DNA of 64,000 nt from RUG572 sp964386385. Lineage in GTDB: Bacteria; Verrucomicrobiota; Kiritimatiellia; RFP12; UBA1067. Below are positions 1-11,200 of this stretch, one piece after another (within the stretch, counting starts at the first letter, position 1; every line of letters begins with the position of its first letter). The position numbers and the translations under genes were made by a program. Where the stretch lies: assembly GCA_964386385.1 (NCBI GenBank), contig CAYLRN010000002.1:62001-126000 (forward strand). Direction: 5' to 3'. The notes below the pieces were generated by a model that had not been told where the DNA came from, did no database searches, and was given only the letters and a program-made list of their open reading frames with translations.

Positions 1-3000
1 ACCTTCTTCGCCTTCTTGTCGCCATTCGCCCATTCAAGGACGCCGGACTGCGCCATGTAGTCCTCGCCGGCCTTCGCCGTGCCGTCAGCCGTCGCGTATT
101 TTACGCGCACGACGCCGTCCTTGCCGGAGCGGTTTACGGTGATTTCGGCGTATGCCGCGCTTTCCTTAACGGCAATCGCGGTCTTGGCGAGTTTGATCGA
201 GCCGACGTCGGCGCAGAGACCCGCGATCGTATAGCTGCCGGCGATCTTCGCGTCAGTGCCGTGCGCTACCGTAAGATAGTACGGCGACTTCGTCTTCGGA
301 AGTGCGATGCGCGAGACGGACGCCACGTTCGAGACGATGGTCTGTCCGTTCGCGTTCGTGATTGAGAAGACGGCGTCGCAGGTGGCGTCCTCAAGTGCGA
401 TGTCGTAGAGGAGACCGTCCTTGCCGGCGATCTTGAAGTTGTCCTCCGGATCGTCGTCGCGAAGCGTACGGCTGAAGGACGTGCGGGTGGACTTGAGCGT
501 CCAGGCGACCGCGCCCTTGGGCGTGTCGTCCTTCGGGTCGGCGGAGTCGAACTCCGGCGGTTCCGGGACGCGGTAGACGGCGTGGACGATCGTGTCGCAC
601 TTGATGGACGAGAAGTCAGTGTCCCACATCAGGAACTCGTAGCCGAGCGAGGCCTTGACCGTCGGCGCGGCGGCGGCGGAAAGACGGCTGACCGTCTGCG
701 TGAGCGAGCCGCCGCCCGTCCACGAGCCGGCGCCGCCGGTGAGGCCGTCCGTCTCGAACACGACCGTGTACGCGGGCGTTTCGCCGGAGACGGAGATCGT
801 CTCGTCAAGCTTCTCCTCCTCGCCCTCCGCATACGAAATCGTCGTGTCGGCGACGTACGTCTGCTTCGAGTGCGCGTCCCACACCTTGAACGTCAGCGTG
901 AAAGGGGTGTACTTCATGATGGACATGACGACGTTGCCGTTCATGTTCACGGGCACGACGGCGCATGGAACGTCAGAACCGGTCACGTATGCGGCGACAT
1001 AGGCGTCGCCCGAAACCGCTTCGCTGCCGAAGAGGTCCAGCTTTGCCTTGAGCACGATTGCGCCCTCGACGTCGTCGTTGTCGCGGACGTCGCCGAACGG
1101 ATGGTCGACCGCCGCCTCGGCGGCAAGAGCCGCCAGAGCCGACGCCGCGGCGGATCCAGACGGATTGACAAACGTGAACGTCCCCGCTCTCGTCGCCTTC
1201 ACCCAATAGCCACTGCCGGGACGCATCGTGGTCAGAGTGTTGTCGGCATCGTCCCATGCGGGATAGAACACGAAGTTGTCTCCCTGCACGCTCTCGACTA
1301 CGCCGAGGTTCAGCGCATTGGCAAAGACGTCACGGATACTGCCTGGCTGCTGGGGAACATAGCCAATGGCGTTCCATCCGGCCGTCAGGGCAAGACGCAC
1401 CGTTGAGACGTCTGCGGGCATTCCCGTGACGGGAAGCTGAACACTTCCGCTCGTCTTCCGCATCACCCAATAGCCCTTGCCTGGCTCAATCGCGGAGAGC
1501 GTGTTGTCCTCATCGTCCCATGCCGGCTTGAACACCACGTCGTCGCAGATGACGCGGTCGATGTCGTTCAGGACGGAGGCGAACACTACGCGGGGCGCGC
1601 TGTTCGTCGGCACGACGTTGACGGACATGAACTGCCAGCCGGAGCCATTGAACGTCAGCGTCTGCGTCACCGTGTCCGACACCTCAATTGCATGGCGGGC
1701 GGATGGAGAGCCGAGCTGTCCGCCCACGGTGGCGCGGACGCTGCCCTGCGCATCCAGCAGTTCGTCTTCGCTCACGTCCCAGACCTTGAACGCGAACGTC
1801 TCGTTCTCCGTTCCGGCCACGGACGGACTCAGCGTGACCTTGGCAACGCCGTTGTCCACGCGAACGACTCCCGTCCCGCGCAGTTCGCTGCCGCAGAATA
1901 CGCCGACCATGTCACCCTGCGCGGCCGGCTCGCCCCTGATGGTGACGGACGCCACAATCGTCATGTTCGGATTCGGATACGCCACCGCAGTGCCGAACGG
2001 GTTGGAAGAGGCGCATTCGATGAGGTACGGATCGCTCGGACCTCCGAGAAGACGACCGATTTCGCCCTGAAGCTGCGCGTTGCAGCGATGCTCGTCGCCA
2101 TCGGACCAGACCTTGAACGTTATATTCTCGCTGTTGTCGTTCAAGTAGACGTTGATGGCACGACGTCCGCGGGAATCAAGCTCAATGCGTCCGCGGAGTT
2201 CGCTTCCGACAAACGCGAGCAGCACGTCGCCCTCCTGCGCCGCGACGCCGTTGATCGACACCTCGGCATAGACGACCATGGCGGGGTTCGTCGTCCGGTT
2301 AACCACGCCGTAGGGGTCTGCCTGACCTTCGCGCGGGGCGCGGAGGGTTATGCGCTTCGTCGCGCTCTTCGTGACGCCGTTCTCCGTGTAGCGGGCCGTA
2401 AGCGTGACCTCCTCGTCCGCCGTGACGTCGCGGGCGCGAACCGCGCCATTGGCGCCGAACACGATGTTGTCCGCAGGCGACGCGCTCCATGCCGCGTTGA
2501 CGCGCGCCGTCGTACCGTCGCTGTACGAGGCGGTCGTCGTGAAGTTCGTGGACGCCCCCGAATCGATGCGGCTCGGCCCCGCAATGGCCAGGCCTGTCAG
2601 CGTCTTCGACGGAGTCGGCTCGACGACCGTGAAGTAGACGTCGTACGTGTTGTTGTTCTCGTTCGTCTCGCGAATCATGTTCGACGAGTCAAGCGTCACG
2701 CGAACGCGATACGTTCCCGCCTGATAGGAACTCAACGGACGCTTGCAGTCAAAGAACCTATAATGTCCCACTGGAGTCTCAAGAGATGCGAAACGAGTGT
2801 CCGACTTGCTGTAATAGTTCGTCCCATAGGACGAGACGGCCAAGCGGGAAATCTCCAATCTGTTCGTATGCTTTCCGACTGCGTTCCAACTGGCATCGCG
2901 ATAGCTGAAATGCACATGGAACTCGTCGTTTGTCGTGAAAGACGTCCGAGACGCAGTTGCGTTCGTGCTGCTTGAGAACACGACGGGGGAATTCCATGCG

Positions 3001-5834
3001 GACGGCTTGTAGAACGTAAGATCCAGAGACGTCGAGGCCGACGAATCCACCATGCGGTATTTCAGGGAATAGTCCACGGCGTTGCCGACCCTGTATGCGC
3101 GAACTCGGAGGTAGTACGTCTGGCTCGTCGTCGGCGTGTAGGCGATCTTGAAATTGCGGTTCGTTCCGCCGTCGTCGTCATCGGCGACGCGATACGCATT
3201 GTTTGTCAATGTCGACGAGAAGAGTTCGCCGTACGTGTCGCCAGTCCCGGTCGTCTCGAAGATGTAGGACTTGCCCGCCGTCATCGAAATCTTGAAGAAG
3301 TCGTACGAGTCGGCGCTGCCGAGGCTGTGGGGGCCGTGCGTCTGCGCCGTCGTCGTGGGCGTCAGGAGCGTCGCGCCGGTAGCGACGTCGTCCGCCGGAT
3401 CCCATGCGTCCGTCGCCAGCATCTGATACCTCAACGTGTATGACTCATTTTGCGAAGAACTATAGTAATGGCGAACGCGCAAGTAGTAAGTTCCGGTCTT
3501 CGACGGCGAGTAGGTGAATCTGAAATTCTTATCGGACGGATAACTTATGTCGTCGTTCCAGGCCACACGCGCGGATGTATTTGTCGACGTCGAATTGAAG
3601 AGTTCGCCGACCGTGTCCGAAGTGCCCGTCGTCTCGAACCGGTACTTCTTGCCGGCGGTCAGCGACACCTTGAAGAAGTCGTAGCGGTCGTTGACATTGT
3701 TGAGGCCGTGCGGGCCGTGCGTCCGCACTGTCGTCGTGGGCGTTATGACAGTTCCGCCGGACGGTACGTTGTCGGCGGGGTCCCATTCGTCGGGATACGT
3801 CGCAGTGGCACCGGCCCGATAGCCGATTGCCGACGAACTGAGCGGAGATGCATTCGCGCCAGACGACGAGGACGCCGCCTTGACGTAGTAGTAGTAGTTC
3901 GTGCCGGCAATTGCCGTAGTGTCGTTGACGCCGAGAACCGCATTCGTCGAATTGGCGAACGAAAGCCATGACGAAATGGCCGACGGCGTCGCCGTCGACG
4001 AAGTCGAGCGATAGACCTGGTAGTGGGTAGCGCCGGTGACGCGATACCATGCCACAAGCACCTTGTCCGTGTACGTGCCACGCGAGGCCGCCACGGCCGC
4101 GGGCGCGGGAAGCGTGGCGCTGGAGAGCGCCTTGAGGACGTTCAGACGTCCGCCCGTCTTGACCTTGCCGCTCAACGCGGAAATCTTGTCCACGCCCGCG
4201 TAGAGGCGCTGGATCAGCTGAAGGTACGTCTCGTTCGGATACTGTGCCTTCAAGAGCGCCAGAGCGCCCGTGACGTGTGGCGCGGCCATCGACGTGCCGC
4301 TATAGGCCACATAGGTGTCCGCCCCTGCAACGAGATTGACAAAGCATGAAAGAATGGTCTCTCCAGGAGCCGCAATGTCAACGGAAGTTGCCCCATAGTT
4401 GCTAAATGAACTCATTGCATCCGACGAACTCGTCGATGCCACGGAAACAACGTTGTCCAAATCGTAGGAAGCGGGATACAGCGGCGTTGAATCATTGTTC
4501 AATCCTTCGTTTCCCGCCGCACAGACAACAATGATTCCGGCATTCCGCAAGTTCTGCAAAGCCGTACCGAACGAGGCGTTGCTTGAACCGGTCCACCCCC
4601 ATGAGCAGTTTATGACGTTGACGCCCTTCGCTCTCGCATAGTTGACAACCGTAATCAAATCCGAAACATAGCCAGTCAGCGAAACTCCGTTGGAGATTTT
4701 CAACCCCATCAACTTCACTTTCCAGGCGACGCCGACAACCCCTCTGCCGTTGTTGCCGACTGCGCCAATCGTTCCCGCGACGTGCGTTCCATGCCCATCC
4801 GCATCGGTGTCCATCGGATTGCCGGTCTTGTTTCCCGCATAGCAGGAAATGCCATACCTGTCGTTCGTAAAGCCGTCGACACTTCCCTGGCTTGGGTTCT
4901 GCCACATGTTTCCAGCCAGATCGGGATGGTCGTATTTGATGCCGGAATCCATCACGCCGACAATCACCGAAGATGCGTCGGTACGCAGATTCCACGCCTC
5001 GGGCGCCTTGATCTTCTTCATTCCCCAAAGATCGCTCCAGGAGGAATCATTTGGAGTCGCACAAGGATGAAGAACGTAGTTCCTGCCCACGTCGGAGGCC
5101 GACGGCACACCGTTCAGCGCATCCGTCAGCTCCATAACGGAATCAAGGGTGGCCTCTTCGGCGGGAACCATCACGGACATGAGACGCCGCCCCTTCTCGA
5201 CTTCCATCAGCACGCCGTGTATCTTCGCGCCGAAGGGTTCGAGCAGCTTGGCGAACTGCTCGTCCGTGCATTCGCCGTCGACCGTCACCGTGACCTGATT
5301 GGCGACGTACTCCTGCGTCCCGGCAAGGACCATCTCGCCGGCGTCGTTCGGATACCACGTCTCCTCAAGATGGTGTTCGTACCCCTCCGCATCCGGCTTC
5401 ACGAGCCATTCGCGGAGTTCGCCCTCCGGGCCGCCCTTCGTCTTCGGCGGCAGGACGCTCGAACGGTAGGCGCGGACAGGCACGTCTGGATAGCGCGAGC
5501 AGCGCGGCGCGTCCGCGACGTCGAAGGGATCGTCCTCCTGCGGCGTCTGCGGACGACTCTCCGTCCCGACCGACACGAGCGTCTCGCCGCCGGCTGAATC
5601 CGCGGCGTTCACCGATTCGCCCTCCTCGCCCTTCGCGGTCCTGGCCGTCTCGGCTTTCGCCTTGCGCGCCTGCGCGGCGGCCTCTTTCTTCGCCTTGCGC
5701 TCCGCCTTCCGCGTTTCCGCCACATGGCGCGATTCCGCGTTTTCGGACGCCGCCGATGGCGACAGCCACTGCCAGCCAACCCAGCCGATCAGCACGACCA
5801 GCAGGGCGGCAAGCGCCATTTTCGTTCGTTTCAT
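1..5834 (-). CDS. Giant secreted subtilisin-like (S8) serine protease, 3' end beyond window
   Basis: The reading frame is open from an ATG at 5834 to the left edge (1944 codons, no stop), so the C-terminus is missing. An N-terminal hydrophobic stretch (residues about 5-24) is followed by a charged Ala/Lys linker and a propeptide-like region. The S8 catalytic triad is Asp296 (GVMDSGIKYDHPDLAG), His348 (DGHGTHVAGT) and Ser515 (SGTSMAAPHV). After the protease come a fibronectin-III-like module (about 560-660), two pre-peptidase C-terminal domains (about 680-800 and 807-925, both starting WDPAD), a CARDB-like module ending near 1055, a bacterial Ig-like module, two repeats with a GDxVxxFxGxELRG core (about 1175-1370), two repeats of a GYWV-containing module (about 1394-1560), an InlB-like module near 1700, a third PPC-like module and the start of a Calx-beta domain. 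It is probably an exported or cell-surface protease acting on extracellular protein. Module names are from memory of family motifs; the protease call itself is firm. Confidence 0.93.
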   Translation of the reverse strand, partial: MKRTKMALAALLVVLIGWVGWQWLSPSAASENAESRHVAETRKAERKAKKEAAAQARKAKAETARTAKGEEGESVNAADSAGGETLVSVGTESRPQTPQEDDPFDVADAPRCSRYPDVPVRAYRSSVLPPKTKGGPEGELREWLVKPDAEGYEHHLEETWYPNDAGEMVLAGTQEYVANQVTVTVDGECTDEQFAKLLEPFGAKIHGVLMEVEKGRRLMSVMVPAEEATLDSVMELTDALNGVPSASDVGRNYVLHPCATPNDSSWSDLWGMKKIKAPEAWNLRTDASSVIVGVMDSGIKYDHPDLAGNMWQNPSQGSVDGFTNDRYGISCYAGNKTGNPMDTDADGHGTHVAGTIGAVGNNGRGVVGVAWKVKLMGLKISNGVSLTGYVSDLITVVNYARAKGVNVINCSWGWTGSSNASFGTALQNLRNAGIIVVCAAGNEGLNNDSTPLYPASYDLDNVVSVASTSSSDAMSSFSNYGATSVDIAAPGETILSCFVNLVAGADTYVAYSGTSMAAPHVTGALALLKAQYPNETYLQLIQRLYAGVDKISALSGKVKTGGRLNVLKALSSATLPAPAAVAASRGTYTDKVLVAWYRVTGATHYQVYRSTSSTATPSAISSWLSFANSTNAVLGVNDTTAIAGTNYYYYVKAASSSSGANASPLSSSAIGYRAGATATYPDEWDPADNVPSGGTVITPTTTVRTHGPHGLNNVNDRYDFFKVSLTAGKKYRFETTGTSDTVGELFNSTSTNTSARVAWNDDISYPSDKNFRFTYSPSKTGTYYLRVRHYYSSSQNESYTLRYQMLATDAWDPADDVATGATLLTPTTTAQTHGPHSLGSADSYDFFKISMTAGKSYIFETTGTGDTYGELFSSTLTNNAYRVADDDDGGTNRNFKIAYTPTTSQTYYLRVRAYRVGNAVDYSLKYRMVDSSASTSLDLTFYKPSAWNSPVVFSSSTNATASRTSFTTNDEFHVHFSYRDASWNAVGKHTNRLEISRLAVSSYGTNYYSKSDTRFASLETPVGHYRFFDCKRPLSSYQAGTYRVRVTLDSSNMIRETNENNNTYDVYFTVVEPTPSKTLTGLAIAGPSRIDSGASTNFTTTASYSDGTTARVNAAWSASPADNIVFGANGAVRARDVTADEEVTLTARYTENGVTKSATKRITLRAPREGQADPYGVVNRTTNPAMVVYAEVSINGVAAQEGDVLLAFVGSELRGRIELDSRGRRAINVYLNDNSENITFKVWSDGDEHRCNAQLQGEIGRLLGGPSDPYLIECASSNPFGTAVAYPNPNMTIVASVTIRGEPAAQGDMVGVFCGSELRGTGVVRVDNGVAKVTLSPSVAGTENETFAFKVWDVSEDELLDAQGSVRATVGGQLGSPSARHAIEVSDTVTQTLTFNGSGWQFMSVNVVPTNSAPRVVFASVLNDIDRVICDDVVFKPAWDDEDNTLSAIEPGKGYWVMRKTSGSVQLPVTGMPADVSTVRLALTAGWNAIGYVPQQPGSIRDVFANALNLGVVESVQGDNFVFYPAWDDADNTLTTMRPGSGYWVKATRAGTFTFVNPSGSAAASALAALAAEAAVDHPFGDVRDNDDVEGAIVLKAKLDLFGSEAVSGDAYVAAYVTGSDVPCAVVPVNMNGNVVMSIMKYTPFTLTFKVWDAHSKQTYVADTTISYAEGEEEKLDETISVSGETPAYTVVFETDGLTGGAGSWTGGGSLTQTVSRLSAAAAPTVKASLGYEFLMWDTDFSSIKCDTIVHAVYRVPEPPEFDSADPKDDTPKGAVAWTLKSTRTSFSRTLRDDDPEDNFKIAGKDGLLYDIALEDATCDAVFSITNANGQTIVSNVASVSRIALPKTKSPYYLTVAHGTDAKIAGSYTIAGLCADVGSIKLAKTAIAVKESAAYAEITVNRSGKDGVVRVKYATADGTAKAGEDYMAQSGVLEWANGDKKAKK

Positions 5835-5890
5835 ACGCTCGTCTCCGTTTGTCTTTGCGCGAGGACAGACCATCCCCACAATCGCCGCAT

Positions 5891-5919
5891 ATTATCCCAC
5901 GGAGCGTTTCAAGCGTCAT
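5891..5919 (-). promoter_or_regulatory. Candidate sigma70 promoter of the subtilase gene
   Basis: On the minus strand ATGACG (5919-5914) is followed after 17 nt by GATAAT (5896-5891), about 57 nt before the start codon. The -35 match is only 4 of 6, so this is a prediction. Confidence 0.45.
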
Positions 5920-5987
5920 GTCACGAAATAACAGTACAAAAGGGCGCAAAGGGTTGAGCGGTCAAGTCGCACATGTCCGGCGGGACG

Positions 5988-8216
5988 TCATTCGCGGACT
6001 ATGCGCACGTCGACTGCGGCGGAGACGCCGTCGGCGGTGGAGCAGGAGATCCTGTGGCGCCCGGGCTTCGGCGTCCAGACGAACGGCTGCTCTCCCGCCG
6101 TCTCGCCCTGCGGCCTGCCGTCGACGAACCACCACAGGCGTCCGTCCCTCACGTTCCCCACGACAGTGCAGACGATCCGCTGGCTGTCGAATCCGTCCAG
6201 CAGCCTGAACTCGGAGTTGTTGTACGGCTTCGATATCGCAATCTTCCGCGGCCTGTCTGTCTTTCCGAGATGCGCCGCCACGTAGTCGTCGACGACCGTC
6301 GTCACCTCGCCGTCCGCGCCGCGCCGGTGCATTTCGCACAGCGTCGCGGGAGACTTGGACGCAAGGGCGAACCCGGTCTCCGTGGTCGGACACTCCGGCG
6401 CCGCGGGCTGCCCGCTGTCCGCGCACACGACGCGCGAAACGACGTCCGCAGGGCGCGGAAACCACGGGCCGTCGTCGGCCGGATACATTCCGCGCGCAAT
6501 CTCCCAGCAGACCGGGGCCGCCGCCTCCGCGCCGACGATCGAAGTGTCGCCGAATCCGCCCCAGAGGTGTCCGCACCACACGCCGACGACGTACTCCGGA
6601 TTCCACGCAACCGTCCAAGCGTCGCGATAGGCGGACGACGTGCCGGTCTTCCACGCGAAGCGCGACGTCTTCACGTCGGCGACGTGCCCCAGCGCTGCGG
6701 CGGAGCGCTCCTCCCCTGAAAGCGCGTCGGCGACGAGCCAGCACGCGCCGTCGGAGAAGACTCGGACGCCTTCGGGTCCGAAGTCCCCGATCGGCGATGC
6801 CTTGAGCGGAGTGGGCGCGATCCACGTGCCTCCGCGCGCAAGGCTACCGTACGCGCCGACGAGCTCGACGAGCGTGACCTCCACGTTTCCAATCGACATT
6901 CCAAGCCCGTACTCCGCGTCCGCCCGCTTCATGTGGCGGAATCCAAGCGCCCGCAGCGTCGTTCCGAAGCGCACAAGCCCCACCCTCTGGAGCAGCTGGA
7001 CGAAGGGAAGGTTGAGCGATAGGACGAGCGCGTCCGAAAGCTTCACCATGCCCCTGCTGCGGGCGTCGAAGTTGACGGGGTTGTATCCGCGATACGCTTT
7101 CCTCACGTCGGACAGGCGTTCGTTCGGCGTCGTGAGTCCGAAGTCAAGCGCCCGCGCGGCAAGGAACGTCTTGAGCGTGGAGCCGGCCGGACGCGGCGAG
7201 TCTGCCGTGTTGACCTGCCCGGCGATGCGTGAGAAGTAGTCGCCCGAACAGGCAAGGGCAAGCACCTCGCCGGTCTTCACGCGCATGACGACGGCGGCGA
7301 CTGACGTCCCGCCGCGCTTCGCCGCCGCGTCGACCGCGCGTCTGGCACGCTCCTGCACGTCGCAGTCCAGCGAAGTGACGTAGTCCCCCCTGCGGCGGCC
7401 GTTCATGCGGAACACCTCGCGCATCGCCCAGTCGCAGAAGTAGGGATTGCGGAAAGGACGCGGATTGCGCCTGAGCGCGGGGCGGACGCCCGACGCGCCC
7501 TCCCTCTGCTCCCGCGTGATCATCCCAAGTTCCTGCATTCGCCCCAGGACGTACTCGCGCCGCTTCAGGGCGCGGTCCATGTGGCGGTCGGGGCGAAGAC
7601 GCCCGGGGCTTTGCACAAGCCCCGCCAGCAGCGAGGCCTCGCCAAGCCCGAGGTCCTTCGCGGACTTTCCGAACCACCCCTGCGCGGCAGCCTCGATTCC
7701 GACGAGGTTGGACCCGAACGGCGCCCTGTTCAGGTACTGCGACACAATCCACAGCTTGTCGCGGGACCTCTCGATCTTCATCGCGCGTATCGCCTCGACG
7801 CCCTTCCAGAAGAGGGTGCGCGGATGCGGGCGGACGAGACGCGAGGCCTGCATCGTGAGCGTGGACGCGCCGGAGACGCGGCGGAAGGAGGAGACGTTCT
7901 GCCCGAACGCCCGGCAGACGCTCAGCCAGTCAACGCCGGAGTGGCTGAGGAAGCGGCGGTCCTCTGCGGCGACGACCGCCTTGACAATCCAGTCGTCCGC
8001 AGAGGCGGAGTAGTACGGACGGCAGTCCATGTCCCCCGCGCCGAGAGAGACGCGCATGACGTCGCCATGCGAATCGCGCAATACCGCCCCCGCCGGATAC
8101 TCGTCCGCAAGCTCCAGATGCGGATCGACGAGCAGCCATGCGACGACTGGCGCAAGCAGCGCGACGGCGATGGCCGCCGCCGCGCAGGCAATTGCGATTC
8201 GCGCGCGTTTGGTCAC
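5988..8216 (-). CDS. pbpC: Penicillin-binding protein 1C, bifunctional glycosyltransferase/transpeptidase
   Basis: This peptidoglycan synthase polymerises glycan strands and cross-links stem peptides on the periplasmic face of the inner membrane. The GTG start at 8216 overlaps the stop of the upstream macroglobulin gene (GTGA), which implies translational coupling and gives a 742-residue protein, close to the family length. A membrane anchor lies at residues about 8-30. The GT51 domain has the catalytic glutamate in AAEDRRF (Glu85). The transpeptidase domain has STLK (Ser346), SLN (400-402) and KTGTS (523-527). The last 90 or so residues (VDGRPQGETAGEQPFVWTP) match the C-terminal BiPBP_C domain specific to PBP1C. 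Pairing with an alpha-2-macroglobulin gene is the conserved yfhM-pbpC arrangement of E. coli and relatives. Confidence 0.95.
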   Translation of the reverse strand: MTKRARIAIACAAAAIAVALLAPVVAWLLVDPHLELADEYPAGAVLRDSHGDVMRVSLGAGDMDCRPYYSASADDWIVKAVVAAEDRRFLSHSGVDWLSVCRAFGQNVSSFRRVSGASTLTMQASRLVRPHPRTLFWKGVEAIRAMKIERSRDKLWIVSQYLNRAPFGSNLVGIEAAAQGWFGKSAKDLGLGEASLLAGLVQSPGRLRPDRHMDRALKRREYVLGRMQELGMITREQREGASGVRPALRRNPRPFRNPYFCDWAMREVFRMNGRRRGDYVTSLDCDVQERARRAVDAAAKRGGTSVAAVVMRVKTGEVLALACSGDYFSRIAGQVNTADSPRPAGSTLKTFLAARALDFGLTTPNERLSDVRKAYRGYNPVNFDARSRGMVKLSDALVLSLNLPFVQLLQRVGLVRFGTTLRALGFRHMKRADAEYGLGMSIGNVEVTLVELVGAYGSLARGGTWIAPTPLKASPIGDFGPEGVRVFSDGACWLVADALSGEERSAAALGHVADVKTSRFAWKTGTSSAYRDAWTVAWNPEYVVGVWCGHLWGGFGDTSIVGAEAAAPVCWEIARGMYPADDGPWFPRPADVVSRVVCADSGQPAAPECPTTETGFALASKSPATLCEMHRRGADGEVTTVVDDYVAAHLGKTDRPRKIAISKPYNNSEFRLLDGFDSQRIVCTVVGNVRDGRLWWFVDGRPQGETAGEQPFVWTPKPGRHRISCSTADGVSAAVDVRIVRE

Positions 8217-11200
8217 TTCACGACCCTCACCCGTCCCGAGGCGCTGCGAGCGTGAATCTCGGGCTCGTACATCGCCTCGACGGACGCGCCGGGGAGGAGG
8301 AAGTCGCCCGCGCCGACGACGCGGACCGCATAGTAGGCCCTCGCCCTTCTCGTCCCGTCTGCCGCCGCATCGCAGGTGAACGAATTGGAGAACAGCAGGA
8401 AACGGTCGTCGCGAAAGTCGCGGCGCAGTTCGAAGCCTTCGATCTCCGCCTTGTCCATCCACGAGAAGGCGTCCCACAGATGCGACCTGCCGTCGACCGC
8501 GTGGGGGTCAGGCTCGAAACATCCGGGCAGAAGGTCCTCCACGACGAGGTCTTCGTATTCGCGGTCTTCAAGATTGAACGTGAGCTCGACGATGAGGAGG
8601 TCGCCGCGAGAGAGGTTCTCCATGTCCACCTCCTTGCCCTCGACGTCCAGAAAGCGGCGCTCGACGCCGATGCCGCTGGAGACGGCCTTGAGCGACTGCG
8701 GATCGGGGAGCGAGACGGACGACGCGGTGAGATACGCGGCGCCCGTTCCGCGGTTTTCGGCGACGACCGTTCCACCGCCCGTCATGCGAAAGGCGCGCTT
8801 CGGGGTGACGGCCGTCGTCTTGCCGCCGTCCTTAATTACGACATCGGGTTCGCCCGACGGAAGCGGCAGTGTCCGGTTGAACGTGGCGAGGGCGAGTAGC
8901 GCGTGCGAGTTGGCCTCCGTCGTGCCCCAATGGTTCCGCGACTTGTCGCGCCGCGAATTGACGTAGGCGGCAAGGCCGGGAAGGCGCGCGTCCTTCGGGT
9001 CGAGCTCAAGAATCGCAAGGAGGGCGAGAGAGGCGGAGACGACGCCATCCGGATGCAGGTCCGCCGTCAGCTCCCTTGCGCGGGCCCTGTCGCCCGACGC
9101 CGTGAACGCGCGGGCGAGATGGCACTTGGCGACCATGGGCATGTTCGTGCGCCCGTCGAAGAGACGCAGCTGGGTGTCGACGTCGGGGACGGCGGCCATG
9201 GCAAGCAGATGGCAGGCATACGACGAAATCAGGACGTCCTTGGACAGGGCGAATTTGCGAAGGTAGCCCGTCACGTTCACGCGCGCCGAATCAGGCATTG
9301 TGAACCCGGCCTTGTAGGCGGCGATGAGGAATTCCGACGCCCATAGCGAGTAGCGCGTCTTCCACGGCCTCGTGTCGCAGTCCGGCCACATCACGTAGTC
9401 GTCGTTCCTCTGCATGGAGACGATGCGGGTGACGGCGGTCTGGACGACGTTCGAGGCGTCGGTCGAGATTGAGCTCTCGCTCACGGGAATAGTGTTGAGG
9501 ATGCCGCCCGCAGCGACGAGCGGATACGCGCGCGACGCGGTCTGCTCCAGGCATCCGTACGGATATCCCACGAGGTAGGAGAGGGCGGCGGTGAGTTCGC
9601 CGATCATGTCCTTCGAGACGGTGAACCTGCGCTGGGCGAATTGGGGGAGGTTGGCGGCGGGATTGGGAAGCTCGACCTTGCCGCCGGCGGGGATGCAGAC
9701 CGTGCGCGACTCGCCGACCCACGGGGCGCCGGGGCGGACCGGCAGGAGGATTTCGTCCGTGTGCCTTTCGCCAAGCCCCTTGGCGCAGAAGGAGATCTTC
9801 GCCTCGCCGGGGGACTGTCCGGCGCGGACCGGAATGCGCAGGACCTGCGACGCGCCGTTGTCCAGTACGAGCCTGCCTGCAGCCGGCCCGTCAAGCGCGC
9901 CGGCGCCGGAGACGGAGACTTCGTAGCGCACCTCTCCGTCCGCGCCGCTGCGGTTGGAAAGCGTGAGCGCCGCCTCCAGCACGTCGCCCGGGGCCGCGAA
10001 GCGCGGGGCGTCCGGCTGCATGACGAGACGCGGCGCGATCTTGAGGCTGGACGACGCGGCGCCGCTCGCCTTCCCGTCGTACACGACGGCGGTGACGCGG
10101 GCCTCGCCCGCGAACTCCGGAAGCGCGAACATGACGCTCGCCTTTCCGTCGACGACCTTGACTTCCTTCTGCCAGACGCTGAGCGGCTTGAAGCGGCGCG
10201 TCGGCTGCGGGCTCAGGCGGCGGAACATGTCGCCTTCCGCGCCGCCGCCGGTCTTCGCGCCGGAACGGCGGAAGGAGTCGTCTACGACGGGGAGAAGATA
10301 GCTGAAGACGTCGTATAGCGGATGGTTCATCTCTCGCACGGCGCCGAACCACCCGATCGGGTCGGGCGTCTTCTCGGAGGTGAGGAGGTTGATGCCCTCG
10401 TCCACGACGGTGACGACGGCGCGCGCGTCCTTCGCATCCGCGCCGCCGACGGCGAGGCTCGCCGTCAGGTCGGCGCCGCCGTCTTCGCGGTACGCGACGG
10501 ACGGCTTCACCGAGACGTCGAACTCCCTGTCGCGCACGGACGTCCTTGTCGTCGCGATGCCGAAAGCGCGGTTGGCGACGTGGCGGGAGCCTGCCTTGCA
10601 GGCCTGCACGACGGTCAGCGATACGTCCACGCCCGGCGCCCACGCCTCCGTGACGGGCTGGAGCTCGAACTCGCCGGTGGGACTTTCAAGGCGGAGCACC
10701 TGGGAGTAGACCATCTTGTCGCGCATCACGGAAAGCCAGACGCTCCCAGCGAAGGGAGCCTTGACCGTCAGGCGCGGGCGGTCCCCGACGTAGTAGACCT
10801 TCTTGTCGAACGAAAGCTCCAGCTTCGTCGGATTGGAGAGCGACGCGCGAAGGGCGCCGTCGTCGCCGCCATGCCCGCCGACCCAGTAGCCGGCGGAGAA
10901 GGCGACGTCCGCCTCCTCGTCGCGGACCGTGACGACGTAGTCGCCAACGGACGGCACGGGAAGCTCCAGCGTGGCAAGGCCGTTCGTCCCGACCGCGATG
11001 CTGCCGACGTCGCCGAGAGCCTGGCGGATCTTGTCCGTGACCCATTCGGAGCGTCCGCCGTCAAGTTTCCTGAGGCTGTACACGTAGTCGACGCGCTCGA
11101 CCTTGACGGAAAGCGAGCGGTTCGTGGCGGCGGAGAGGAGCGCCGTGCCGTCCGGCTTCACAAGCGCCACCTCGCATTTCACCGGCTTGTCCGACCTGCG

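Noticed and set aside
582..1406. Long plus-strand frame opposite the subtilase
   Set aside because: Arg-rich low-complexity shadow of the true minus-strand frame; no family motif and no ribosome-binding site.
8376..8966. Plus-strand frames opposite the macroglobulin gene
   Set aside because: High-GC shadows; the minus-strand protein has domain motifs throughout.
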